Part shown: one piece after another, positions 11,915 through 23,400 of the stretch | How the letters are laid out: the number at the start of each line of letters is the position of its first letter | Position numbering within the stretch: the stretch's first letter is position 1 | Assembly: GCF_000321225.1 (NCBI RefSeq) | Contig: NW_004450479.1 | Location: 878,160-942,159, forward strand | DNA length: 64,000 bases | DNA from: Odobenus rosmarus divergens | Lineage: Eukaryota; Chordata; Mammalia; Carnivora; Odobenidae | Reading direction: 5' to 3' | Position numbers and translations under genes: made by a program | The notes under the pieces: generated by a model | Database searches by the model: none | Told to the model about the DNA's origin: nothing | Seen by the model: only the letters and a program-made list of their open reading frames with translations

Positions 11915-12090
11915 TGGAGGGCTTGGCAAAGCAGGCCCGTGGGTCGGACCCAGCCCGCAGTTTGCACACTCTGTGGCTGCTTTGCACGGAGCTGAAGAGT
12001 CGTGACAACCCTGTGGCCCACAAAGTCCTGAGTAATTACCCACTGCCCTTTACAGCAAGAGTTGGCCAGGCCCTGCCCTGCGTGATTCAT
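11915..12090 (+). mobile_element. hAT-like DNA transposon remnant
   Basis: 'GGCTGCTTTGCACGGA...GAAGAGTCGTGACAACCCTGTGGCCCACAAAG' and the following 'CCCTTTACAGCAAGAGTTGGCCAGGCCCTG' resemble the end of a widespread mammalian hAT (Charlie-type) non-autonomous element. It is heavily diverged. Confidence 0.45.
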
Positions 12091-12352
12091 TGCTGCTCTA
12101 GGAAGACCTGCGTAAGGAATTCATTCAGATCCAAGTGCCAGTGCCGAGAAGATACTGGCTTCACCTGAGAAATAGCCTTACTTTTTCCTGACGAAGGTGG
12201 TGGGTGCTGCGCTCAATCCTGTGCTTGGTGCTTTGTCCTCCGGCGAGCCTCCGGTTGGATGCGTTGTCTGACACTCCACAGTTACGTGGCCTTGATTGCC
12301 CAATCCTGACGTTTATCAAGCCGTGTTTTCCTCTTTGACTGTGTGTGTTCTA

Positions 12353-12530
12353 AGATTATTATTTATTTATTTATTGAGCATAAGCAGGGGGAGAGGCAGA
12401 GGGAGAGATCAGAGCAGACTCCCCACTGAGCAGGGAGCCCCCCCCCGACATGGGACTCGATATCAGGACCCCAGGATCATGACCCGAGCCGAAGGCAGAC
12501 GCCTAACGGACTAAGCCACCCAGGCGCCCC
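12353..12530 (-). mobile_element. CAN-SINE, long form
   Basis: Antisense copy from the ATTTATTTATTTATT tail to CCACCCAGGCGCCCC. It includes the purine-rich GGGGGAGAGGCAGAGGGAGAG middle. Confidence 0.95.
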
Positions 12531-12955
12531 GACTGGGTGAACAGCAGCACTGTTCTGCTGAGCCCAGAGCTAACGTGTTTCTGTCGTTCCCCAGGGCAGC
12601 TCTGAGCACAGCACGTGTCTTCTCTGAAATGCTCATTATTATTTCTGGGGTCCTGGCAATATTTTGGGATTCTCCAAATACCAGCCCAGACCATTTTGAC
12701 AGTTTCTCTTTTACTTTTTTCCCCCTTTCTTTTCTTCTTTTTTTTTTTTACTCGTAGCGAGAATTACTACCAAACTCTACTCATTGGGCCAGAGACCCGT
12801 GTGGTGTTCGAAGAAGACTTGCCCCTCATATAGCATACTACCTGCACCTGTGAGTTCATTGTTTTTGTTTTGTTTTTTCATTTTATTACCAAAATGTTAT
12901 AGTAACAGATTTGATTATGGCACCCTGGGATTTTCTCCTCTTAAAAAAGACCCAC

Positions 12956-13064
12956 CTCAGGGGTGCCTGGGTGGCTCAGTCAGTTGAATAACCAACTCTT
13001 GGTTTCAGCTCAGGTCATGATGGCAGGGTCCTGGGATTGAGCCCTGCATCGGGCAAAAAAAAAA
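12956..13064 (+). mobile_element. CAN-SINE retrocopy lacking the CT-rich 3' half
   Basis: The tRNA-related part is present to about 13054 and then passes directly into A16. The whole is enclosed by the 13-bp duplication AAAAAAGACCCAC (12943-12955; 13065-13077). Unlike its neighbours it has no pyrimidine tract or AATAAA before the tail. Confidence 0.9.
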
Positions 13065-13734
13065 AAAAAAGACCCACTTTACATGAATCAGACATTTTAG
13101 ATTCTTTGGGATGACAGTGATGATACTCAAATGTCACTGGCAGGTGCCCCCGGCCCTTCTGGGGAGGTGCTCTCAGAGAAGGGCTGTGTCTGCCCCTGGC
13201 GCATCTGCCCCCAGGATGACTGTGGCCCTTGGGCCCAGCCTGCCTACCTTCTGGGCTTGCTGTGTGGCTGTGGGCCTGTTTGTGTAGGTCAGGACCCCGA
13301 GCACCATGTGGTTTTTCATGTCAGAATCCACCCCTTCTCTGCGGGCAATGGGACGTCGACAGTCCACGTGGTCTCTAGCATGTCTAGTGGCCCTTGCTAG
13401 CCCCCCAACACATACTCATGCGGCCCATGCTTGGCAGACTGCCAGAGCAAGAGGTGTTTAGACACTTGTTAGCAGTTTGACAAAGTGGCTTTATGCTCTT
13501 GGATCTAATAATTAAAAATTGGTCTTGTGCATTATATATCTTTGTTTTTTAATTATGTTTTCCTTGAGTACTTTATTTTTATTGTTTTAGAAAATTAACA
13601 GTCCGTGATGGGTTGGAAATAAAAGAGCCAAGGAACGTGCTCCTGAGTGCTGGATCTCCAGGAGCCCCACGCCGCTGCAGGAGCAGAGTGTGGGGCCGAG
13701 GGGCATTGGCTCTCAGAGGCTGGCGGGCCCCAGC

Positions 13735-13795
13735 GCTTGCTCAGCTCCTTAGCGGCCCCGTTTTCTCATCTGCAAAGTGGGAGAGCCCTCCGTGA
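13735..13795 (+). repeat. MIR fragment
   Basis: 'TTTTCTCATCTGCAAAGTGGGAG' matches the MIR core in sense orientation. Confidence 0.5.
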
Positions 13796-14080
13796 GCCTG
13801 TTTTGAAGGACCTAGCTCTTGTTGGTGAGCAAATGGTGTTTCCTATCTTCCCTTCCTCTGCTGCAGGGTGAGGCTAGGCTAGCAGAGCCCTCAAGGTCTG
13901 GGCCCTGGCGGGGGCCACCTATGGCTCTTCCAAATGTGTGACCACACAGCTGCTAACTGGCCCAGAGTGTGCTCCCACTGGGTGACAGCAATGCCGTAGA
14001 CGGGGATCTGGGCCGGTTACTGAGAAGGATGGCTAGAGCCCCTAACCCTGGGCCCACTTACCACCCCCTTCCTGCTGCAG

Positions 14081-14494
14081 CTATCCGATGCTGCCGCCGC
14101 CCTCAGAGCAGGCCCTGGGCCCGCCGCTGGCTCGCAAGGAGGACGAGAGCGGAGCCCCGCAGGCCCCCCGCTGCCAGCCGAGGGAGACCGTGCTGCGGGA
14201 CGCGCACAGCCAGCTGTACCAGGCGCAGGGGGCGCTGCGGCGCCTGCAGGAGGACTTCGTCCACAACCTGCAGGTGCTGGAGGAGCGGGACCGTGAGCTG
14301 GAGCGCTACGACGCGGCCTTCGCCCAGGCCCGAGGGCTGGAGGAGGCGCGGCAGGCGGAGGTGAGCGAGCTCAGGGTGGAGGCGGCCCGGCTGAGGCAGG
14401 CGCTCGCCAGCGAGGCCCGGCGGCGGGAGGACCTGCAGCGACAGCACCAACTGAAGCTGCAGGAGCACCGGCTGGAGCTGGAGCGCGTCCACAG
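14081..14494 (+). CDS. CCDC57: CCDC57 coding exon 1 (residues 1-135, start codon at 14088)
   Basis: The acceptor CCTGCTGCAG ends at 14080 and the donor GTGAGG starts at 14495. It encodes the N-terminus and the first long coiled coil, including LQEDFVHNLQVLEERDRELE and EVSELRVEAARLRQAL. The ATG context is weak (C at -3, C at +4). Residues 9-35 are proline-rich and poorly conserved; strong conservation begins near residue 36. The exon is unusually GC- and CpG-rich for an internal exon. Ends in phase 2 (AG of a split Ser codon). Confidence 0.96.
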
Positions 14495-17400
14495 GTGAGG
14501 TGCCCCTTGGGCCGCGCGGTGAGGGCACCGGGACATTGGTTTCAATGTTCCGAGTTTTCCCCATGAATTACAAATCTGTATCATTTCAATAAAAGATATT
14601 CGAGCCCATGATTGTTTTAATGATGCAAAACAGGTATTAATTCCCAAGTGCAGTGAGCTCACTTGAGGCAGGTTGACTAAGAACCTGAAGCTCGGGTCAA
14701 AGGGTTCTGTTGGCGGGTCCCCGGAAAGCCGCTCTCGTGTCCCACGCACTCCCCTCCCCAGCGAGAAGAGAGAGAAGACAAAAATCTGCCGTCCTTCCCC
14801 TGATTTCAGGGTGTCTGTTTTTTTAAAGATTTTATTTATTCATTTGACAGAGAGAGACACAGCGAGAGAGGGAACACAAGCAGGGGGAGCGGGAGAGGGA
14901 GAAGCAGGCTTCCCGTGGAGTAGGGAGCGCGATGCGGGACTCGATCCCAGGACCCTGGGATCATGACCTGAGCGGAAGGCAGACGCCCAACGACTGAGCC
15001 CCCCAGGCGCCCAGGGTGTACGTCTGTGAGGTCACATTGACAGGGTGCATCTCGCTGGTATGTGCGTGCACACGCGTGTGCATACGCATGCGTGGGCACA
15101 GATGTCAGAGCGGCTGGCAGCATCCTGTGGGTTCTGTTTTAACTTAAAACAGGATCCTGAATAGTGTTTCATGTTGTCACACATGCCCTTCAAAGTACTT
15201 GTAGAAAATCACAACAGTGACGATATTCTTGTTCTAGAAAATCATTTTTTCCTGAGGATGATGAGGTGAAAAGGAAGAGCTGCCCGAGGAGTCTGTTGTG
15301 ATCTCCCTGGGAGAGCTCCCCTTCATGCCCACATAGACACGTCCCGTCACGCGGCCCACAGCCTGCTTGTGGCGGTTTCCCATCTACCTGGGTGGCTTTT
15401 CTTCGTGTCATGCACTGGGTTCTGCCACATCCTTTTAAATGGCTACCTGGTCCTGTTTTGTGTTTGCTGGGCCTGTTGGCGCTGTACTCCTCGGCAGCGG
15501 GAGCCTTTCTGGGGCAGGCTGGGCGTGAACAGAGGAGACCTACCTCAGTGGGCGCGGGACCACCTTGGCTTGTGGGCCTCCAGCCCGCCGGCCAGCATCT
15601 CCTGTAACAACGCGTGGGCACAGCTCCCAGGGTCCCAAGTGTCGCTGTCCTCAGGGAGGCCCGGGAGCCCAAGGTGTTCATGGCCCCTGCGCGGGGCCTC
15701 CCAGTCCCGACGCCATGTGCCACGGAGCCTGTCATTCCTGCAAGCTGTACGGCTGGCGGTGTTCACAGCCCGTGCCGCCTCCCCAGGGGCCGGGAAGACA
15801 GGTACACAGCTTAACCAAGGTCGGCATCACCTGGAGCAGGGACGGGGATCTGTGACCTTCCCCTGCAGGGTGGGTATTGGCATTGTGACTGTTCCCCAAC
15901 TCCTTTGTTAAAAGTCACACTGTGATGCACCTGGAGGATCAGAAGCAGGTGCTCTTAACACTGGGACACGTGGGCCAGCTTGCCTCTGTGGAAATACTGA
16001 TTTTCTTTCTCACAGCTGTATTTGAGAGAGTTTCAAGCATCCTTAAAGGGTTTTTTTTTAAAGATTTTACTTATTTATTTGACAGAGAGACACAGCCAGA
16101 GAGGGAACACAGCCAGAGGGGGAGTGGGAGAGGGAGAAGCAGGCTTCCCGCGGAGCAGGGAGCCCGATGTGGGGCTCCATCCCAGGACCCTGGGATCATG
16201 ACCCGAGCCGAAGGCAGACGCTTAACGACTGAGCCCCCCAGGCGCCCCAGAGTGTCCTTGAAGTGTTCTACACCATATTCTTGTAAAGTGTCTCCTCGTG
16301 TCATTTGTCCCTCCCCTTTTTTCCCCTAACTTGAGACCTTTTCAGCCGTTATTTCTTCAAGTACGTGTCAGCCCTCCTTTTTGTCCTCGAGCTCAGGGTG
16401 ACTGTCCCATGGCTCCCTGAGGCTGTGCTCATGATTTTCAGTCTGTTTCTCTCTGTTATTTGCTGGGGTAGTTTCTGTTGTTCTGGTTTCGAGTTCATGG
16501 ATTCTTTGCTCTGTCATGTTGTCATGTTCATTCTGCTGTTGAGCCCACCGCAGTGAGTCTTCTGTTTGGTTGTCATACTTCCTGGTTCTCAATTTGTTTG
16601 ATTCTTTGTAAGTTTTTCTTTGCCGAGTTTCTGAGTTTTTATTTAAGAGTGCACTACATTGCTTGCTGAAGCATTTTAAATAATGGTTGCTTTAAAAACC
16701 CTTGTTACAAAGTCTCAGCGTCTGTGTTATCTTGGGGTTAGTGTGTGCTGTCTTTTCCCGTTCAGGTGGGGACCTTCCTGTGCTCGGTGTGACTTGGGCT
16801 TGTGTCCTGGGCATTTTGGGAATTACCTTGTGAGACTCTGGATCCATTTCAGGCTCCCTCTGCAGGCAGGCACCTGTGTGGCCTAGCAGGTTCCACTGAA
16901 GCCACCCGAGAGCAGACCCTGCAGGCCTCTGACTTGTCTTAATACTGCCGTGTTTACACAGTGACAAGAACAGCGAAATGGACCAGCAGCGGGAACAGTA
17001 CGAAAACCTGAAATGGAAGCTGGAGAGAAAGCTCGAGGAGCTCGATGGCGAACTTGCTCTGCAGAGGCAGGTAGGGCGCTCCAGCGTGTAGCCCTTCCTC
17101 AGGTGCCTGCCCTGCCCGCCCACTTTGAAAGTAAGTTGTTGAGGAGAAGACAGCCTTTTTGTTAGCTGTGTGGTACCCATGGGATCAAGGTTGAGTTACT
17201 GGAGCAGATTTCCATCTGGGGTGGCCTGGAGGGATATGGTGGGCATCCAAACCTCGGTCTCTAGGAACTCCCTCCGTGTTCTCTCTCCTCACAAATGGAT
17301 ACATGTTTTCTCCCTTATTTATTTCAGAAAAAGATTAAAAAGTCAGAATTTGGGTTACTTACTGTAGCAAAGAGCTGGGAACTCAAATTGTGGTAACTGT

Positions 17401-20400
17401 GTATCTTTCAAGAAAACCGTAGGTAATCCTAAGTGTCAATATAGACGTGCCAGCTGACAGGTGCCGCTTAGCCTGGCCCTGTCACCAGAGTTTCCCTCCG
17501 TGACACTGAGCCTCAGCCTGCGCTTCTGTGAGTGCAGATACTGGGGTCGCTGGGTCCCCTTGTCGCCTTCGAGCATGAGCTCGCGACATCATAGCAACAG
17601 CGGTGTTTATGGAAACTGCCTCATGAAGCTCTCTGTGCTCCTCGCTACGGAGACACGGTTTTGATCTGAGCTTTACAGATGGGGGGCTGAGCCCAGAAAC
17701 ATTAAGTAACCTGCCCAAGATCCCCTTAGTAAATGGCAGAGGTGGGATTGGAGTCCAGTGTGTAAACTCTTAGCCACTGTTACCCTGGCCTGGGATTGCC
17801 GTGGTCGGGGAGCAAGAACTCCCATCCCCTCAAAGGTCCTTCTGGCTGGACTGAGAATCAAATCGACGTGAGATAGATGAACAGGAGAACATCAAATTTA
17901 ATAGGTGTATGTTCAGGGAGTCCACACAGACATGGAAATCCCAGAGTCAGGCAGAATGAGGTCTGTGTGTCGTTCTGAACTAAGGAGAAGGGGCTGGGGT
18001 CTGGGACTTCAGAGGGAAGGGGTGCACCTCACCGGGCAGTGAGAAGAGCCGGTGTTTGGTAAGTAGATGTTTGTCCTGCCAGGGGCGCCTGGCTGGCTCT
18101 ATCGGTAGAGCGTGTGACTCTTGATCTCGGGATCATGAGTTCGAGCCCCACGCTGGACATAGACGTTATTTAAAAAAACGTGTGTGTGTGTGTGTATAAG
18201 GTGTTTGAAAAAAAAGATGTTTGCCCTACCACACAGATCGGTTACTCAGATAAAATTTTTCTCTGCTCATGACCCTTAGACTGGGAAAGACGCGCAATTT
18301 AGACTGTTCCGTGTGGTAAGAAAGGGACAAAAGTTTCTCTTGAGGCTGCATGGTCTCAAGTGCCTTCAGCTCAGAACAGTCCTTGTGCCAAGGTGGCACG
18401 TTCTGGGGGCCCTGTCCTGAACCCCTTCCCTACTCTTCACATCTTAGTTGTAGACTCCTGTTCATGATATGGGACAAAGAGCTGGATCCAGAAGTCAGCC
18501 TGTACTGTGTCCTGTTTCTGCCTGTTCTCGTAGCCACTGAACCCTGGGCTTGTTCCCAGTTTCTTGGTGACCATACCGCGGGGTAGATGTGGATGGTGTG
18601 CCTGGCCATGACGGCTCTGATCCAGGTGCTGGGGCAGCAGTGACGGACAGACCTGTCCTGCTGGAGGACGGGGGCCTGACTGCCTAGGCTGCTGTCCTGA
18701 GGTGCTGTGTCAGCCCCTGAGACAGGACAGTGTCTCCTGAGAGGCATTGCGCCAGTCCAGGTGGAAAGGCACCAGTGGACATGACTGTCTTCTGACCACA
18801 GAGGAGGAGGCCGAGGCCCCGCTGACAGCTCTTTCCTTCCCCTGTGGAAGCTCCACATTCATTCTCTGCGATGCTGCCATCACTCAGAGCACCCTTAGAG
18901 CTCTTGAAATCTGCAGAGGACTTCTGGAGTTTTCCAGGACCAGTGAACTGTGTCCATTACAGGCAGGTTGGCCTTTTGGAAACAGCTCAAGTTGGTAGGG
19001 CACTAAGCCAGGGCCTGAGCAGCAGGGTGAAGACAAGACCCGTTGTGACTTACCGGGTAGTGATGAGGTTTCCTCAGGTAGCACCAGGGATACTCCCACA
19101 GGAGCATCAGAGGGCCCTGGGCAGGCAGGGTCTCAGTGACACTCGGAGGCAGCAGTGACCCCCGCGGAATTGTGGTGGCCGGGCCGGGCCTCTGCAGGGC
19201 TTCCCAGGCTGTCCACACTCAGCCTCTACTGTGATTTGGGCTGGTTCCGGCTTCGAGCCCCTGCGTCCGTCGGGGACCCCTCACAGCCATGGGGGACATT
19301 GGTTTTTGTAGCAGCCCTACCTCTGGAAAGAAGGAAACTTGATGTTTAAACTCCCCAGCTTTGCTGGTCTACCCAAGGTGGCTGCTGGAAAAGTGGGTGG
19401 CACGTGTCCAGTGTGGTTCTGGAACAGTGTGAGCCCGTGCCAGTTCTCAGGGTGCAGTGTGCCTTTGCTTGAACCCTACTCTGCTGCCCACATGTTATTC
19501 TTTCAGTGACTGAACTAGGCTCCTATGTGCTCACCGGCTTCATGGTCTCCTTGGGGCTGGTTTCCTGTTTCTTGTTTCTGAAGATCTTGTGTCCATTATT
19601 GACTTGATTCAATGGTGATAGTGATTTTTCTCTTGAAAAATGAAATATAAGGTGATGGGAACAGAGTTGGTCTGTTTGAGTCTTAGTCTACCTGCGAGTT
19701 GTAGGCTGTGGGGTTAAGGGATGCTTTCTTCTGTGCTGGTTAGCAACACAGGATTAGAAGCCACTGAAGTAGAAATGGAATGATTAATTGATTTCTTCAT
19801 TCATTTAACGCATATTTTTTTAATGTGAGCCATGTGCTGGGCGTCCTCCCAGGCCCTGGAGTTAGGGTGTGAGCACCTGGACCTGTCTGCTCTGGGAGCA
19901 AGCTGGGCCTCCGTGGGTCACAATGGACACTGAACAGCACGGTCTCTAGTGGAGCCCCCCAAGGGTGTCACCTGCATGACACCGTGAGGCAGGGTGGTCG
20001 GGAAGGGGAGTCGTGAGCAGAAGCCTGCAGGTGGTCAGGGGCGTGGAGGGAGTGGTGGGTACTGGCATGCTTAGAGCTCCCGGGGCAGGCGTTTCAGGGT
20101 CCGGGCGGCTGAGGGGCAGGCAGCCACGTGGGGCTCCCAGGCAGCAGCCCTGGGTACAGCACCAGTGCTGTCAGGCTGCGTGGGAGGTGGCTCCTGGCAC
20201 ACTGGAGGTCAGGGTGGGGAGGTCACAGAGTACAGGGCGGGAGTCTGGGGCATCGTCAAAGGGCAGGTGTAGACAGAAGGGCCTGAGCGGAGCCTTCAGC
20301 GGGAGGATGGGAGGTGAGGGCCCATGAGGGGCCCAGCAGGAGAGTGGGTGCCCTGCAGCCAGAGAGGAGGGTGGTGGAGGTGGACGTGAGCTGTGAATCG

Positions 20401-23400
20401 GGGCAAAGTGCTCCTTGTTCCTGGGCTGGACTTTCACTCAGGTCAGCGCTTCCCTGCTGGCCCTGCTCCTTCTGCGTGACGGCCCAGCCCCCACAGCCTG
20501 CAGAGCTTTGAACAGAAACCAAATGCTTCGTGGTTTTGTAAGATGTTAGGAGAAAAAATCTCAATGATTCTCATGTTCCAGGGGCGCCTGGGCGGCTCAG
20601 TCAGTGGGGCGCCGGCTCAGGTCACGATCCCAGGGTCCTGGGATGCTCAGCGGGTGCCTGCTTCTCCCGCTCCCTCTCCCCCTGCTTGTGCGCACGCTCG
20701 CTCTCTCGCTCTCTCAAATAAATAAATAAATAAAATTTAAAAAAGAAGATCCTCATATTCCGGCCCCAGTAAGGGGTATTCACGTGACTCCTTACACTTC
20801 GTTTTGCTTTTCAAAGGATCAAAAAAGTAAGGCATATCTGCTTTCAGTTGTGCTTTTGTGAGTGTCTCTGAGGCTCCACTGACCTTCAGAGTTTTAGGGA
20901 CCGGTGTGCCTGTATCGCCGGCAGGTGTGCGGCCCCTGCCTGCCTCCCCCGAGAGGGCAGACCAGGGACGTGGCAGATGTGGCCGTACGCTCGCCGGCAC
21001 AGTCGGGCTGGGCTCAGCCTGTCGAGCCCCGTCACTTCATCAGCCACTTGCGGTCTTGCCGTGCCATCCACACGCTGAGGGCCCGCCCTCGCCGGCTCCT
21101 CTGTGGGGACGGGCTTCACCTGCCCCACGTCACCTCCGCTCCGTTCTAGGCACCAGGGCTGGGTCGGCTCACTGTGAGATTTTAGGTGGGGGGAGACAAA
21201 GTCAGACACTAACTCCAGGATTCTGCATCTCGGTTGCACTCTGCACACCCCCTACCCCCGCGTAATTTCTGCATGTCGGTCCTTCATGTGTGAGCCACAT
21301 CTGAGGAACAAGCATGTCCACGCCTCAGTCCACGTGGCAGATCAACCATGGAGGTCTGTCTTTCTCTGAGACCACAGGGGATGGGACACAAAGGGACTGA
21401 CAGCAGTGAAGGGGACGGAAGGGCCTCAGCTGGAAAAGCAGCAGCTCGCGGGCAGGCGGCTAGCCTGGCGTCAGTTGGGGGGCTGTGTACGGGGCAGTGA
21501 CCCCAGCGTGTGCACCCGGGGTACCCAGCAGGCAGGGGCTCCTTCCCAGGCAGAAGCTCAGCACGGTTCTGTTTAACAGATTGAATTACCCCTGCGTGCA
21601 GCAGCAAGGCAGCGGGTGTGGGCCATGGGGCCTGCAGAGCGGAGCTGACGTGAGGGACCCCTGGTTTACATGCGGGCTGTGCACCACGACTTCTGACACG
21701 TGCACGCGCCCACCTAACATCTGTCCGTGAAGTCCCAGCGTGCCCCTTGCAGTCCATGAGTGCCACCCCCGCCCCAGCAGTCTGCTTGCGCCTTGACGGG
21801 TGATGTCCATATGCTGTGCTCGGTGCTGCTCTTTCTATTGCTGGCGGGTAGTGCACTGAGCGCTCGCGCCGCTCGGCTCCCCGCTCACCTGCAGATGCAC
21901 CTGTCAGACATTTGGGTCGTTTCCAGTTCGAGGCCATTTCGAATAAAGTTGCCGAGAACGTTCTTGGCAGGCCTCTATTCATTTGGGTAAATAACTTGGG
22001 AGCATAGTTTCTGGGTTGTGCGCCAGGGGCACGTTTAACTTGGTAAGAAGCCATCAACCTGCGTTCCCAGCCGCTGCTCCACACCCTTGTCAGCACTGAG
22101 TGTCGTCCGTCTTTCCCATTTCAGCCGTTTACAGGGTGGGCCACGGTGTCTGTCTTGTGGTTTTAATTAGCTTGTTCCTGATGGTCAGCGTTTAAGCATC
22201 TTTTCATGTGTTCATTGGCCATTAAGATACATTTTTTTGTGAAGTATCGGTTCACCTTCTTTGCCCTTCTTACAAGGTGGATTATTTGTCTTCATATTAT
22301 TGATATGTAGGAGTTCCTCACGTACTCCAGAAACAAGTCCTCAGGTACGTGTGTTACAGTGATCTTCTCCCGTCCTGGGCCCCGCCTTTTCCTTCCTCAG
22401 CAGCATCGTATGACTAGCAGGTGATTTAATTTTGGTGACGTTCCAGTGAGCTTTTTATTGCCGCGTTCCCGAATAGGAGCATCCAACTAAGGCAGGATTC
22501 TGAGACATTTGAGAATTGCCAGCAGCATGGGAAAGAAGCCAAGAGTAACAGGGAAAATGGCCCTGATAGAGCAGTGATTCCTGGGTCAGTGATCCTGCAG
22601 CCCACCACTGTGTGCCCTCTTCCGGGGCGAGGCGGCAGATATGCCCACACAGGCCCCTGGTTGTCTGTGCTGGTCTGGCCGCCCGCAGGTGAGCTGGTGA
22701 TCCTGTGACCCCCCGCCGTCTCCACAGGTGAGAACTTGAGCCTGTCTGGAGCGGGGTCGGGACAGGGCCAGCCTCGCTTCATGTTGTGTCTTAGTTTTCA
22801 GGCTTTTGGGGTGCATTGTGGGGCCTTCCTGTGATTAGTGCTTCCAGAGATGTGTTTTGCATCTATAACCCAAGAACAGGATGTTAGGAGGAGGGCCATT
22901 CACAAAACAAAGAATTTTGACAATTAAAAGTATATTTAAAGAAATAAAATCAGAATGTAGATAAAAAAGAAAATCTGGGAAAAAACTTAAGAGACATGGA
23001 GGATAAATTGGAATGTTCAATCCAGCAATCACGTTCCAGAAACATGCAGTGGGAAACAGGAAGGGGCAGACTGTTGAGGAAATGGACCAGTCGCTTCTCG
23101 GGGCAGGGGCTTCAGAACAAAAGGCCGGCAGAGGCCTGAGCAATAGCGGGAGATGTTTCAGAGCCCTCTGGGAAACTTATGGAAGGGGAGAATGGACACC
23201 GAGCCTGCCCCGCTGCTCAGCTGTAGCTCAGCCTGACAGACCGGCTGTGAGGTGTGAGCGCAGGGCCCTCAGGTCTGCACACAGGTGGAGGGGGGGCGCC
23301 TGCAGATGCCGGGCTCAGTGAGAGTCTCCTGGAAGTTACTGGATTATGCTCTGTAGCCTGGCCAGTGGCCAAGGGCTCAGCCCTCAGCTGCCTCCATTCC

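Larger units (their letters stand above)
3608..14080 (+). other. CCDC57: CCDC57 first intron (5' untranslated intron)
   Basis: Bounded by the GTGAGC donor at 3608 and the CTGCTGCAG acceptor ending at 14080. It contains the assembly gap, seven CAN-SINEs, an L2 relic, an LTR remnant and a hAT-like relic. The parts at about 6900-9700 and 9830-11000 hold no feature I can support beyond scattered short open frames. Further untranslated exons cannot be excluded. Confidence 0.6.
14495..16961 (+). other. CCDC57: Intron between coding exons 1 and 2
   Basis: Holds two antisense CAN-SINEs, an alternating purine-pyrimidine tract at 15058-15094 and a T-rich antisense L1-like segment just upstream of the next exon. 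The unique-looking part at 15100-16040 contains no supported exon. Confidence 0.8.

Noticed and set aside
13969..14364. 131-codon plus-strand frame over coding exon 1
   Set aside because: Arginine-rich shadow frame of the CCDC57 coding exon; kept only as the possible continuation of the upstream ORF hypothesis.
21284..22096. 270-codon open frame on the minus strand
   Set aside because: It runs into antisense L1-derived sequence on one side and unique GC-rich DNA on the other, with no coherent protein features.
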